This document shows positions 18,799 to 26,934 of a stretch of DNA of 64,000 bases, piece after piece. The DNA lies in the NCBI GenBank assembly GCA_947627905.1, contig CANQXX010000002.1, positions 1-64,000 of the forward strand, given 5' to 3'. The stretch is from an uncultured Clostridia bacterium. GTDB taxonomy: Bacteria; Bacillota; Clostridia; Oscillospirales; Ruminococcaceae. A program made the position numbers and the translations under genes. The notes below the pieces were generated by a model, which had not been told where the DNA came from, ran no database searches, and saw nothing but the letters and a program-made list of their open reading frames with translations. Numbering within the stretch: the first letter of the stretch is position 1; each line of letters opens with the position of its first letter.

Positions 18799-20739
18799 TT
18801 ATTTTACGCTTCCGGATTTTCTGTAGAAAAATCCTTCTTCCTGCTTGAATTTTTCCTTTGCTGAGAACATTCTGCTGTCGGCAATATTGAAAGGCTTTTC
18901 AATAGAATCATAATCCGTCACCGGACCGAAGAACGTACCTATGCTTATAGTTATCGAGTAAGGCTTATCCGCAGCTTCATTGACATTTTTCAGATAATCG
19001 TTTATCTGTTTTTCCGTTTCTGCGATCTTGTCCTCCGAAGCGACCGATCCGCTTATTATAACATATTCGTCGCCGCCTATCCTGTAGCATCTCATATCGT
19101 CCCTGCACGCTTCGCGGAAAGCATTTGCAACGGCTTTTATAGCGAAATCGCCTTCACCGTGTCCGAAAGTGTCATTTATGTATTTAAGGTTATTAAGATC
19201 TCCGAGAATTATAGTAAGACAGCCGCCGTTTTCCTTTATGCTTGAAAAGATATTTACGGAATACAGGTTGAAGCCGTTTCTGTTGTATATTCCGGTAAGA
19301 AGATCCGTAACGGCATTATCTTCCATTTTTTTATACATATACATAAGGTTTCTCTGTCTGCGCAGGCTTTCAAGAGAAGTGCATACATACCTTATCCACT
19401 GGCTGTAGCAAGCCGGATAACAATTCAGATCATCATCAGAGAAAACGGCATAGCCAAAGCACCTGTCATTGAAATGTACCGGACTGAAATAGAATGCACG
19501 CGGCTTCGGACGTCTGTCAAACAGCGTCGGGAACATTTCGGAAATATCAAATTCCAGTTCCGGATTAACGCGTTTTTCATCTCCCATTTTGCGCAGAGGC
19601 AATGTCATTTTCTGGGAATATCCTGCCTTGCGGTAATTCTGATTTTGTTCAGTCTCACCCATATTATCCCAGTTGTCACACAGACAAAGACTGAAATTTG
19701 AATTATTTCCCAAAAGATAAGTATACCATGCCAGAGTAGTCATGTAGCTTTTAAGATCCTTCTGAGAAATAAGCGATTCAAGCATGAAATTGTATGTGGA
19801 ATTGAACGCGCCGTAATAATCATGATCCCGCCAGTTCTTGTATTTTTGCCGTATCTCTTCGGCGGCTTCGTTGGGACAGCCGCAGCTTTTACCGTAAATT
19901 ATATCCGTTCCGCAGGTCTCGTCGATGAATTTTGTATCGGTCATCAGGCTGTGGAGCATACTTACCGCTCTTCTGCCGGTCACCTCCGACGGAAGCTCGC
20001 ATGAGGTAATGCATGGGATATAATTTATTCCTGCTTCGATAGAATCGTATCCCGTGACCGCAACATCTTCGGGAACTCTGTAGCCGTGGGCTTTAAGAGC
20101 TTCACATACGCTTACTGCCATTGTATCGCTTGCACAGGCGATAGCCTGCGGCATAGGACGTGGATCGTCTATAAGCGTCTGAACGACTTCTTCACCTTTT
20201 TCATACCAGAAATCCCCATAAAAAACTCTGCTCTGATCTATAGGGATATCATGTTCTATAAGCGCTTCATAATATCCGGTAAGTCGGTTGGTAGAATGCG
20301 GATGCCCTTTGATACCGGTCATGAATGCTATATCCGTGAGACGGTGTTTTTCAATAAGGTGTGAGATTATCTTCTTTATGCTGAGGATATCGTCAGTAAA
20401 AATATTATGGAAATGCTCGCTTTTTATATCGACTGATACTACGGGCTTTTTGAACTTTTTGATCATATCCTGTTCGACTATCTTGTCGATATTATTTATT
20501 CTCAGTGTGTCCGGCACGAAAATTATCCCGTCAAGGGCAGAATAATTTATCATATTGAAAATGTTTGCTTCGCCGGCGTGCCAGTCCGTGGAAAGCTCAT
20601 CTTTTATTAGTGTAGAAAACACAGCTATATCGTAATTGAGCTTGAATGCCTGTTCGGTTATGCCTGAAAGAAGTTTATGCTGATATGGAGCATCAGGCTG
20701 TGAAAGTATAACGCCGATGAGCTTCCGGAATTTTTTCAT
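18799..20739 (-). CDS. LacI/periplasmic-binding-like sensor fused to a GGDEF diguanylate cyclase
   Basis: N-terminal PBP-I-like domain (KLIGVILSQPDAPYQHKLLSGI...ACASDTMAVSVCEALKAHGYRVPEDVAVTGYDSIEAG), C-terminal GGDEYVIISG; no signal peptide seen. Confidence 0.88.
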   Translation of the reverse strand: MKKFRKLIGVILSQPDAPYQHKLLSGITEQAFKLNYDIAVFSTLIKDELSTDWHAGEANIFNMINYSALDGIIFVPDTLRINNIDKIVEQDMIKKFKKPVVSVDIKSEHFHNIFTDDILSIKKIISHLIEKHRLTDIAFMTGIKGHPHSTNRLTGYYEALIEHDIPIDQSRVFYGDFWYEKGEEVVQTLIDDPRPMPQAIACASDTMAVSVCEALKAHGYRVPEDVAVTGYDSIEAGINYIPCITSCELPSEVTGRRAVSMLHSLMTDTKFIDETCGTDIIYGKSCGCPNEAAEEIRQKYKNWRDHDYYGAFNSTYNFMLESLISQKDLKSYMTTLAWYTYLLGNNSNFSLCLCDNWDNMGETEQNQNYRKAGYSQKMTLPLRKMGDEKRVNPELEFDISEMFPTLFDRRPKPRAFYFSPVHFNDRCFGYAVFSDDDLNCYPACYSQWIRYVCTSLESLRRQRNLMYMYKKMEDNAVTDLLTGIYNRNGFNLYSVNIFSSIKENGGCLTIILGDLNNLKYINDTFGHGEGDFAIKAVANAFREACRDDMRCYRIGGDEYVIISGSVASEDKIAETEKQINDYLKNVNEAADKPYSITISIGTFFGPVTDYDSIEKPFNIADSRMFSAKEKFKQEEGFFYRKSGSVK

Positions 20740-21057
20740 TAAATAATGCACTCCCATATTCTGTAAATAAATTTATATTTTTTGCCTTGCTGGCAATAAT
20801 ATTTTACAATATTTTACAATCAGCAAATGTATACTGCCGTTGATAATATTTTAACATATTTTTTTGAGAATGTCACCATGTTTTTAAAAAATAATCTGCA
20901 TTTTTTCAGAGAGATTTTTGTGCATTTTATAGTGATTTGCAAAATTATTTCAAATACAACTGCAAATTATTAACTATTTATTGTTTAATGCAGCGGATTT
21001 TAAGGATATAATTATACTTGTATACTTTAGAATAATGAGACAGGTCGGTAGAATATT

Positions 21058-22299
21058 ATGAAATTTACATATAAACATACGCTTGCTGCCTGCTATTCGG
21101 GATATATAACGCAGGCGATAGTAAACAATCTTTCTCCGCTGCTGTTTGTTACATTCAACAGAACGCTCGGGATATCGCTTGAAAAGATATCTCTGCTGAT
21201 AACAGTGAACTTCGTAACGCAGATAGTAACGGATATATGTTCCTCAAAGATAGCTGCTTGTATGGGAGTCCGCCGTTCAATGGTCATTGCACATCTGGTT
21301 TCCGCAGCAGGGCTTGTAGGAATGGGCGTCTTTCCGTATATATTTTCCGATCCTTTTGCAGGACTGGTGCTTTCCGGCATATTATGCGCAGTGGGCGGCG
21401 GTCTGGATGAGGTCCTTGTCAGTCCTATAGTTGATTCACTGCCCGGAAGCGCAAAGGCTTCTTCAATGAGCCTGCTCCATTCGTTCTACTGCTGGGGACA
21501 GGCAGGAGTTATAATATTTTCAACGCTGTTTTTTACATTTGCCGGCATTGAAAACTGGCGGATACTTCCGGCGATATGGGCAATAGTACCTATATTAACA
21601 TCGCTGCTTTTTGTAAAAGTCCCGCTTCTGCCTTTTGCGGAAGAAACGGGAGAGAAAACGTCTTTCCGTAAAATAATGCTTAACGGGAAATTCCTGCTGT
21701 TCTGCCTGCTGATGATATCGGCAGGAGCTGCGGAGCTGGCGGTCTCCCAGTGGGCGTCTCTTTTTGCGGAAAGGGGACTGGGAGTTTCCAAGACAACGGG
21801 AGATCTGTTAGGACCTTGTATGTTTGCGCTGTTAATGGGTTCGGCAAGATTATGGTATGGTATATTCGGCAAAAAAATAAAACTTGCTCCGGTAATTGCA
21901 GCAAGTTCGGCGCTTTGCGTTTTAAGCTACGGACTTGTGGTATTTTCGCCTTATGCATGGCTTTCGCTGGCAGGCTGCGGACTTTGCGGACTTTCGGTGG
22001 GAATAATGTGGCCCGGAACTTTCAGCCTTGCAACTGAAAAATTTCCGTCGGGCGGAACGGCAATGTTCTCCGTTCTGGCGCTGTGCGGAGATATAGGCTG
22101 TTCGTCCGGACCGGGACTTGTGGGTATATTCACAGGCGCGGCTGAAAAGGGTTCCGAATGGATAATGAAGATTTTTCCGAATGCAGAAGCGTCAATGTCC
22201 GGATTGAAAGCCGGTCTTATGTTTGCGTCGGTATTTCCGGCAATTATGCTTCTGGGAGTTATCTTACTTTCAAAAAAAGAAAGGAAAGGCAATGTTTGA
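21058..22299 (+). CDS. MFS transporter
   Basis: 413 aa, about 12 hydrophobic segments, MFS-like loop motifs. Confidence 0.8.
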   Translation: MKFTYKHTLAACYSGYITQAIVNNLSPLLFVTFNRTLGISLEKISLLITVNFVTQIVTDICSSKIAACMGVRRSMVIAHLVSAAGLVGMGVFPYIFSDPFAGLVLSGILCAVGGGLDEVLVSPIVDSLPGSAKASSMSLLHSFYCWGQAGVIIFSTLFFTFAGIENWRILPAIWAIVPILTSLLFVKVPLLPFAEETGEKTSFRKIMLNGKFLLFCLLMISAGAAELAVSQWASLFAERGLGVSKTTGDLLGPCMFALLMGSARLWYGIFGKKIKLAPVIAASSALCVLSYGLVVFSPYAWLSLAGCGLCGLSVGIMWPGTFSLATEKFPSGGTAMFSVLALCGDIGCSSGPGLVGIFTGAAEKGSEWIMKIFPNAEASMSGLKAGLMFASVFPAIMLLGVILLSKKERKGNV

Positions 22300-22332
22300 T
22301 AATCGGAAAATCGGGATCTATAGGAGTATATT

Positions 22333-22863
22333 ATGAAAATAATAGCAATAGGAGCCATAACGGCAGGAGGAAAAACAACGATCGTCAATGCAGTGAAAGA
22401 CCGGCTGCCAAGAACGGCATCACTTCACTTTGACGACTATTCTTTTGAGGGAGAAGTTGAAGATTTTTCCAAGTGGTTATCGGAAGGCGCAGATGTTAAT
22501 GTATGGGATCTGACACCGCTGAAAGCGGACATTGAAAATATCATGCAAAGCGGTAATTACGATTATCTGCTGCTTGATTATCCGTTTGCATATCAGCATA
22601 ACATGATCAGGGACTATCTGGATTGCTGCATATTTATTGATACACCGCTCGATATAGCGCTTGCACGGAGAGTTATCAGAGATATGAAAGACGCTGATGC
22701 AGACGAGATACGCAATGAGATGTATTCATATCTGCAATTTGCAAGAATTGTTTATGTTCAAATGCAGCAAGAACATTTGTCGTCTTGTGATAATGTGATC
22801 GACGGTGCAAAGGAACTTGATGACATCATAAATGAAATCGCAGAAATAATTTTAAAATGTTGA
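22333..22863 (+). CDS. Uridine kinase-like P-loop NTPase
   Basis: GAITAGGKTTIVNAV P-loop, DDYSFEG, LLLDYPFAYQHN, FIDTPLDIALARRVIRDM. Confidence 0.7.
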   Translation: MKIIAIGAITAGGKTTIVNAVKDRLPRTASLHFDDYSFEGEVEDFSKWLSEGADVNVWDLTPLKADIENIMQSGNYDYLLLDYPFAYQHNMIRDYLDCCIFIDTPLDIALARRVIRDMKDADADEIRNEMYSYLQFARIVYVQMQQEHLSSCDNVIDGAKELDDIINEIAEIILKC

Positions 22864-22893
22864 ATTTCCATAATTCCTAAAGGAGAAAGGATC

Positions 22894-23556
22894 ATGCTTA
22901 AAATTTATTTTGTCCGCCATGCTCAGGCTATGGGAAATGTTCTGAAATTCTTTCAGGGACGTACCGACTGCGAATTGAGCGATCTTGGCAGGGAACAGTT
23001 AAAATATCTTGCTGAAAGATTTAAAGAAATACCCATTGAAAAAATTTATTCCAGTCCGCTTAAAAGAACTATGGAAACGGCGGAAGCGGTAAATAAATAT
23101 CACGGTGTTCCCATAATTCAGGATAACGGACTTATCGAGATAAACGGCGGTGTTCTTGAAGGACGTCCTTGGTCGGAATTTACCGAAAAATATCCTGTTG
23201 AATTTGACCTCTGGCAGAATAAAATGCAGGATTTTTACATAAAAGACGGCGAGACGATGCGCGAAGTTTTTGAGCGCATGAAAAATACCATGACAAAAAT
23301 AATTTCCGAAAATCAGGGAAGAACGATCGCCGTGGTTTCTCATGGCTGCGCGCTGAAAAATTATCTTTGTTATGCGAACGGCGACGAGATAGAGAAGATC
23401 GCAGACGTTGGCTGGTCCACAAATACGGCGGTATCGCTGGTGGAATATGACGATGAAAATTCTCCGAGGATAATTTTCAAGAATGATATCAGTCATCTGC
23501 CGGAGGAAGCATCAACGCCAATGCCTTTTAAGACAAACGAGAATATTACTGTCTGA
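22894..23556 (+). CDS. Histidine phosphatase (phosphoglycerate mutase-like)
   Basis: YFVRHAQAMGN, SPLKRTMETAE, VSHGCALK. Confidence 0.88.
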   Translation: MLKIYFVRHAQAMGNVLKFFQGRTDCELSDLGREQLKYLAERFKEIPIEKIYSSPLKRTMETAEAVNKYHGVPIIQDNGLIEINGGVLEGRPWSEFTEKYPVEFDLWQNKMQDFYIKDGETMREVFERMKNTMTKIISENQGRTIAVVSHGCALKNYLCYANGDEIEKIADVGWSTNTAVSLVEYDDENSPRIIFKNDISHLPEEASTPMPFKTNENITV

Positions 23557-23592
23557 ATCCCGCAGATCACAAAATGATAAAGGAGAATTTTA

Positions 23593-24018
23593 ATGCGTAT
23601 AATGGCAGTTGATCTCGGTGACAGCAGGACCGGCATAGCAGTATGCGACAGGGACGAGATACTTGCTTCGCCGCTGACGGTAATTACCGAATATAATACC
23701 GAAAAATGTGCGGAAAAAGTTGCCGCGCTTGCAAAACAGGAAAAAGCGGAAATGATAGTTGTGGGACTTCCTAAAAATATGAACGGGACTTCCGGAGAAC
23801 GTGCGGAAAAGTGTACGGGATTTGCACGACTTGTGGGGGAAATATCCGGACTTCCCACCGAAATGTGGGACGAGCGCAGGACTACAGTTACGGCGCATAA
23901 TTATCTCAACGAGACGAATGTACGCGGGAAAAAGCGCAAAGCCGTCGTTGATGCAGTTGCTGCTACGATAATTCTTGAGTCGTATCTTGAGTATCGGAAG
24001 AATTGTCCGAAGCCCTGA
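23593..24018 (+). CDS. ruvX: Putative pre-16S rRNA nuclease / Holliday junction resolvase-like
   Basis: RIMAVDLGDSRTGIAVCD, VVGLPKNMNGTSGERA, WDERRTTVTA. Confidence 0.92.
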   Translation: MRIMAVDLGDSRTGIAVCDRDEILASPLTVITEYNTEKCAEKVAALAKQEKAEMIVVGLPKNMNGTSGERAEKCTGFARLVGEISGLPTEMWDERRTTVTAHNYLNETNVRGKKRKAVVDAVAATIILESYLEYRKNCPKP

Positions 24019-24361
24019 AAAACAGTTCCTTAAAACCTATGATAAGGATAAATACTGCGAAAATTTTCCGCAGACCTTGTGAGCCGATATATTTAGCCGC
24101 AAAAGCTCCGAGCACGGCGAAAATACTTCCCGTTATTACTGCGGGAAGTATTTTTTTCCATTCGATAAGTTTGTTTTTAGTGTGTATAATTACAGAGAGT
24201 ATAGCTATAGGTATAAAATAAACAAGATTTATTCCCTGCGCCGCAAGCTGATCGTATCCTGCAAAAACTGTCAGATATATTATCAGTATCATTCCTCCGC
24301 CAACGCCGAGGGACGCAAATATCCCTGTAAAAAACGCTGCTGCAAAAGACCAGAACATCAT
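23963..24361 (-). CDS. TauE/SafE-family half-size permease
   Basis: 132 aa, 4 TM, GVGGGMI motif; overlaps the partner gene by 4 nt. Confidence 0.8.
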   Translation of the reverse strand: MMFWSFAAAFFTGIFASLGVGGGMILIIYLTVFAGYDQLAAQGINLVYFIPIAILSVIIHTKNKLIEWKKILPAVITGSIFAVLGAFAAKYIGSQGLRKIFAVFILIIGFKELFFRASDNSSDTQDTTQELS

Positions 24362-24717
24362 AAAAATAATATCCTTCCGCCGGAAATCATCAATATTATG
24401 CCAAAAATCCTTCTTAATAAATTTGTAGGGATCTTTTTCATTAAATATCCTCCCAGAGCCGCGCCTGCAAGCCCGAACGGGATAAGCGGCAGGGCGTCAT
24501 TCCATTGAAAATTCTTTCCGTATGCGTAAAAAAACGCCGATATCAGCGACAGCGGAAGAGTAAGCGCAAGGGAAGTGGCGTGAGCTTTTTTTATCGGTAT
24601 GCCTCCTTTTTTCAAAAGCGGTACGGCGGCAATGCCTCCTCCGGAACCGAAAAGCCCGTTGCATATCCCTGTGACTGCGCCTAAAATGCAGTAATATGTT
24701 TTCTTGAATTTTTCCAT
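24358..24717 (-). CDS. TauE/SafE-family half-size permease
   Basis: 119 aa, 4 TM, GSGGGIAAVP motif. Confidence 0.8.
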   Translation of the reverse strand: MEKFKKTYYCILGAVTGICNGLFGSGGGIAAVPLLKKGGIPIKKAHATSLALTLPLSLISAFFYAYGKNFQWNDALPLIPFGLAGAALGGYLMKKIPTNLLRRIFGIILMISGGRILFL

Positions 24718-24792
24718 AAAAAATCTCCGAATCTATAATATAAAAATATTATTTTACGGACGGCATTGATTTATTCTGTTATTTTTGCAAAT

Positions 24793-24821
24793 AAAAAGCG
24801 GACCTCCGAACGGAAGTCCGC
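24793..24821 (-). terminator. Intrinsic terminator of the minus-strand ncRNA
   Basis: Minus strand GCGGACTTCCGTTCGGAGGTCCGCTTTTTATTT. Confidence 0.85.
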
Positions 24822-25039
24822 TTATCTTCTAAAATAACCGCCTTGCCGCCATGTGAAGCATAAAACCCGCACTCAGCAGGTGGGCAACAGCCCATCAGTT
24901 TCACGCTCCCTGCGTCCGTTGTTCCCCACATCTAATGGGGCGGGAGGTCTGCAATCCGCTGACGGAGACTGAATCCCTTTATTTATGTGTTGGATTATAA
25001 AATCACACTTTATCGGACAAGGCAGAAATTCATTTTCTG
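24822..25039 (-). ncRNA. ssrS: Probable 6S RNA
   Basis: About 218 nt between a TTGATT-17-TATAAT promoter (25046-25074, minus) and a strong terminator; no ORF. Closing stem GCCTTG(t)CCG...GTGTGA / TTCACAT..CGGCAAGGC, apical CCCCATtagATGTGGGG, and 3'-side small hairpins GGGCtgttGCCC and ACCTGCtgagtGCGGGT, as in Firmicute 6S RNAs. Confidence 0.62.
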
Positions 25040-25137
25040 TATATTATTATATCACATGATAAAATAAAAATCAATAGAAATTTTTAGATTTTTTCGGGAA
25101 ATTACTTTTCATGCGGAAACAATTGCTGTTCCGGATA

Positions 25138-25165
25138 AAAAAGAGACAGCCACGCTGTCTCCGGA
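25138..25165 (-). terminator. Intrinsic terminator of the DUF1292 gene
   Basis: Minus strand GGAGACAGCgtgGCTGTCTCTTTTTTA. Confidence 0.75.
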
Positions 25166-25169
25166 AAAA

Positions 25170-25496
25170 TTATTCTTCTTCATCTTCATCGTAAATGTCA
25201 TTAAGACGTTCAAGGAACATATTTCCTATACGTTCATATTCTTCGTCATTGTCGATAGAAACGAGAGTTTCTTCATTGTTTTCGTCATATTCGGATTTGA
25301 GAACTACAAGCTCCGTATCTTCGGCAAGCTGGGCAGCCGGGTCACTGCTATAAGGAACAAGCGCATAATAACGTTCGCCGTCCACGTCCATAGTGTCAAG
25401 AAGTTCAAACTGCTGCTCGACGCCTTCCTCGTCCTCAAGGGTATAGATGTCGGCAAGCATATCCATATCGTCGTTCATATTATTCATATCCGGCAT
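25170..25496 (-). CDS. DUF1292 domain-containing acidic protein
   Basis: DIYTLEDEEGVEQQFELLDTMDVDGERYYALVPY pattern of DUF1292. Confidence 0.88.
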   Translation of the reverse strand: MPDMNNMNDDMDMLADIYTLEDEEGVEQQFELLDTMDVDGERYYALVPYSSDPAAQLAEDTELVVLKSEYDENNEETLVSIDNDEEYERIGNMFLERLNDIYDEDEEE

Positions 25497-25642
25497 GATG
25501 TATCCTCCTTAAAATTCAGAATGGGTGTCCGGCTTTCCGACACCCAACTATTTAATTATATAATATACGGAAATGATTGTCAAGATAAAAAATCAACAAA
25601 AATTCTGCACAAATACTGTGGAGTATTTTTATCAAAAAACTA

Positions 25643-25671
25643 TTGACATTGCACAATATCTGTGATATATT
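25643..25671 (+). promoter_or_regulatory. Strong sigma-A promoter of the repeat-array transcript
   Basis: TTGACA (25643-25648), 17-nt spacer, TATATT (25666-25671). Confidence 0.75.
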
Positions 25672-25710
25672 ATACTCAAGGACAAAGAAAAGATACAGAG
25701 GTCAAATTAA

Positions 25711-25811
25711 GGAAGCCGGTTTCAGAAGATCGGTTACTGCCGACGATGGTCAGGCACAACCCTTTGACAAGTCTTGTGAAGCTGCTGAGTAGGACGATGT
25801 TCCGAGCTTCC
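25711..25811 (+). other. Predicted RNA domain closed by a 9-bp stem
   Basis: GGAAGCCGG (25711-25719) pairs with CCGaGCTTCC (25802-25811), single bulged A. Confidence 0.5.
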
Positions 25812-25958
25812 GGATCGTTCCTGTAACTTTAAAGTTCTTTATCCGAAAGAAACGGATCCGATGAAAATCCGTGATTTCCACACGGTACATTCAGTCTGAG
25901 AATGGATCTGACGGGTTCGGAAATCTGTAAATTTTTCTTGGAAAGGGTGGCGAGTCCA

Positions 25959-26027
25959 ATGGAGGATGTAATTGAACAGCAGTTTACTCAGGCAGTCCGC
26001 AGCGACTCGTTTACAGCTTTGCTTTAA
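25959..26027 (+). CDS. Candidate 22-aa small ORF in the array transcript
   Basis: gggtggcgagtccaATGGAGGATG...: MEDVIEQQFTQAVRSDSFTALL*; its start region resembles the array element (GAGTCCAATGG). Confidence 0.35.
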   Translation: MEDVIEQQFTQAVRSDSFTALL

Positions 26028-26314
26028 GAAAAATTGTGTGGGGAGTATAAATGTAAGCGTCTTTAAGACCTCACTCCTGAATTAAGCGATTAGCAATTAA
26101 ATATCTTGAAGTATATAATGATAACGAGCCGCAGTTTTAGCAGATCATAGCTGAATTTGCGGTATTTTTATACCCTCAGGCTTGATATACAGTGCATCGA
26201 CGGTCTGCCGCCATGAATGTCCCGAATGGGCTTTACATAAAATGCTGTATGTTTTGATTTGAGGATTTTTTATCTTCATTGTCAGAACGGGTCACCAGTA
26301 AGAGGTGATGTCCT

Positions 26315-26356
26315 ATGAGAAAACTTAATATAGGTATCAGATACGTTATGAATTGA
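26315..26356 (+). CDS. Candidate micro-ORF MRKLNIGIRYVMN
   Basis: SD agaggtga; stop 7 nt before GGAGTGAG element. Confidence 0.35.
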   Translation: MRKLNIGIRYVMN

Positions 26357-26424
26357 TGTGATTGGAGTGAGACCACCTGACAGGTTAATTTCTTCCTGAT
26401 ATTGAATTTTAAGAAGGGATGCAT

Positions 26425-26466
26425 ATGAGGTATTTTGAATATGCGTATCACGATCTGAATATCTGA
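26425..26466 (+). CDS. Candidate micro-ORF MRYFEYAYHDLNI
   Basis: SD aagaaggga; stop 13 nt before next element. Confidence 0.35.
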   Translation: MRYFEYAYHDLNI

Positions 26467-26570
26467 ATGAATTTTGAAAGAGGTGAGTCCGACAGGACGT
26501 GCATAACGGTTTTGACCGATACGGAAAAAATCTATCGGGTGTTTCCCGTTAAGAATTGAGTGATCTTCAA

Positions 26571-26606
26571 ATGGTAATGAGAAAGGCTTTTAACAGAAAA
26601 ATCTGA
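26571..26606 (+). CDS. Candidate micro-ORF MVMRKAFNRKI
   Basis: Stop 7 nt before GGAGTGAG element at 26614; weak SD. Confidence 0.28.
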   Translation: MVMRKAFNRKI

Positions 26607-26687
26607 TAAAGCAGGAGTGAGTCCAATGGCATAGTTTGCGGCTTCAATGCCTTAATGAATTTACAATTCCAAAAGGAGTCGGTTTAT

Positions 26688-26729
26688 ATGATCTGTTCAA
26701 TAACTGTACTGAAGGAATTTGATTTTTAA
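26688..26729 (+). CDS. Candidate micro-ORF MICSITVLKEFDF
   Basis: SD aaaaggag; TAA abuts GGAGTGAG element at 26730. Confidence 0.35.
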   Translation: MICSITVLKEFDF

Positions 26730-26792
26730 GGAGTGAGTCCAATGGCATAGTCTTATTCTCTTGATGAATATTTCCGAAGGAGCTGTTGCTTT

Positions 26793-26825
26793 ATGCGCAG
26801 AAAATTTTACAGTAAGAAATATTGA
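26793..26825 (+). CDS. Candidate micro-ORF MRRKFYSKKY
   Basis: SD gaaggag; stop 7 nt before element at 26833. Confidence 0.35.
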   Translation: MRRKFYSKKY

Positions 26826-26901
26826 TTTTATGGGAGTGAGTCCAATGGCATAAGTACAGATGTTCCGCTTTATCGTTTAATTCTGAAAGGAAGCGGTGTC
26901 T

Positions 26902-26934
26902 ATGAAAAATGTTCGGAGTTATTTGAAAATCTGA
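26902..26934 (+). CDS. Candidate micro-ORF MKNVRSYLKI
   Basis: SD aaagga; stop 6 nt before element at 26941. Confidence 0.35.
   Translation: MKNVRSYLKI

Noticed and set aside
24822-25039. RNase P, SRP RNA or tmRNA as alternatives for the minus-strand ncRNA
   Set aside because: Too short for RNase P or tmRNA, no tRNA-like end or SRP GGAA/GNRA domain; long rod with central opening fits 6S better.
26233-26451. 72-aa minus-strand ORF within the array
   Set aside because: No SD, composition not protein-like, and antisense to the promoter-terminator unit.
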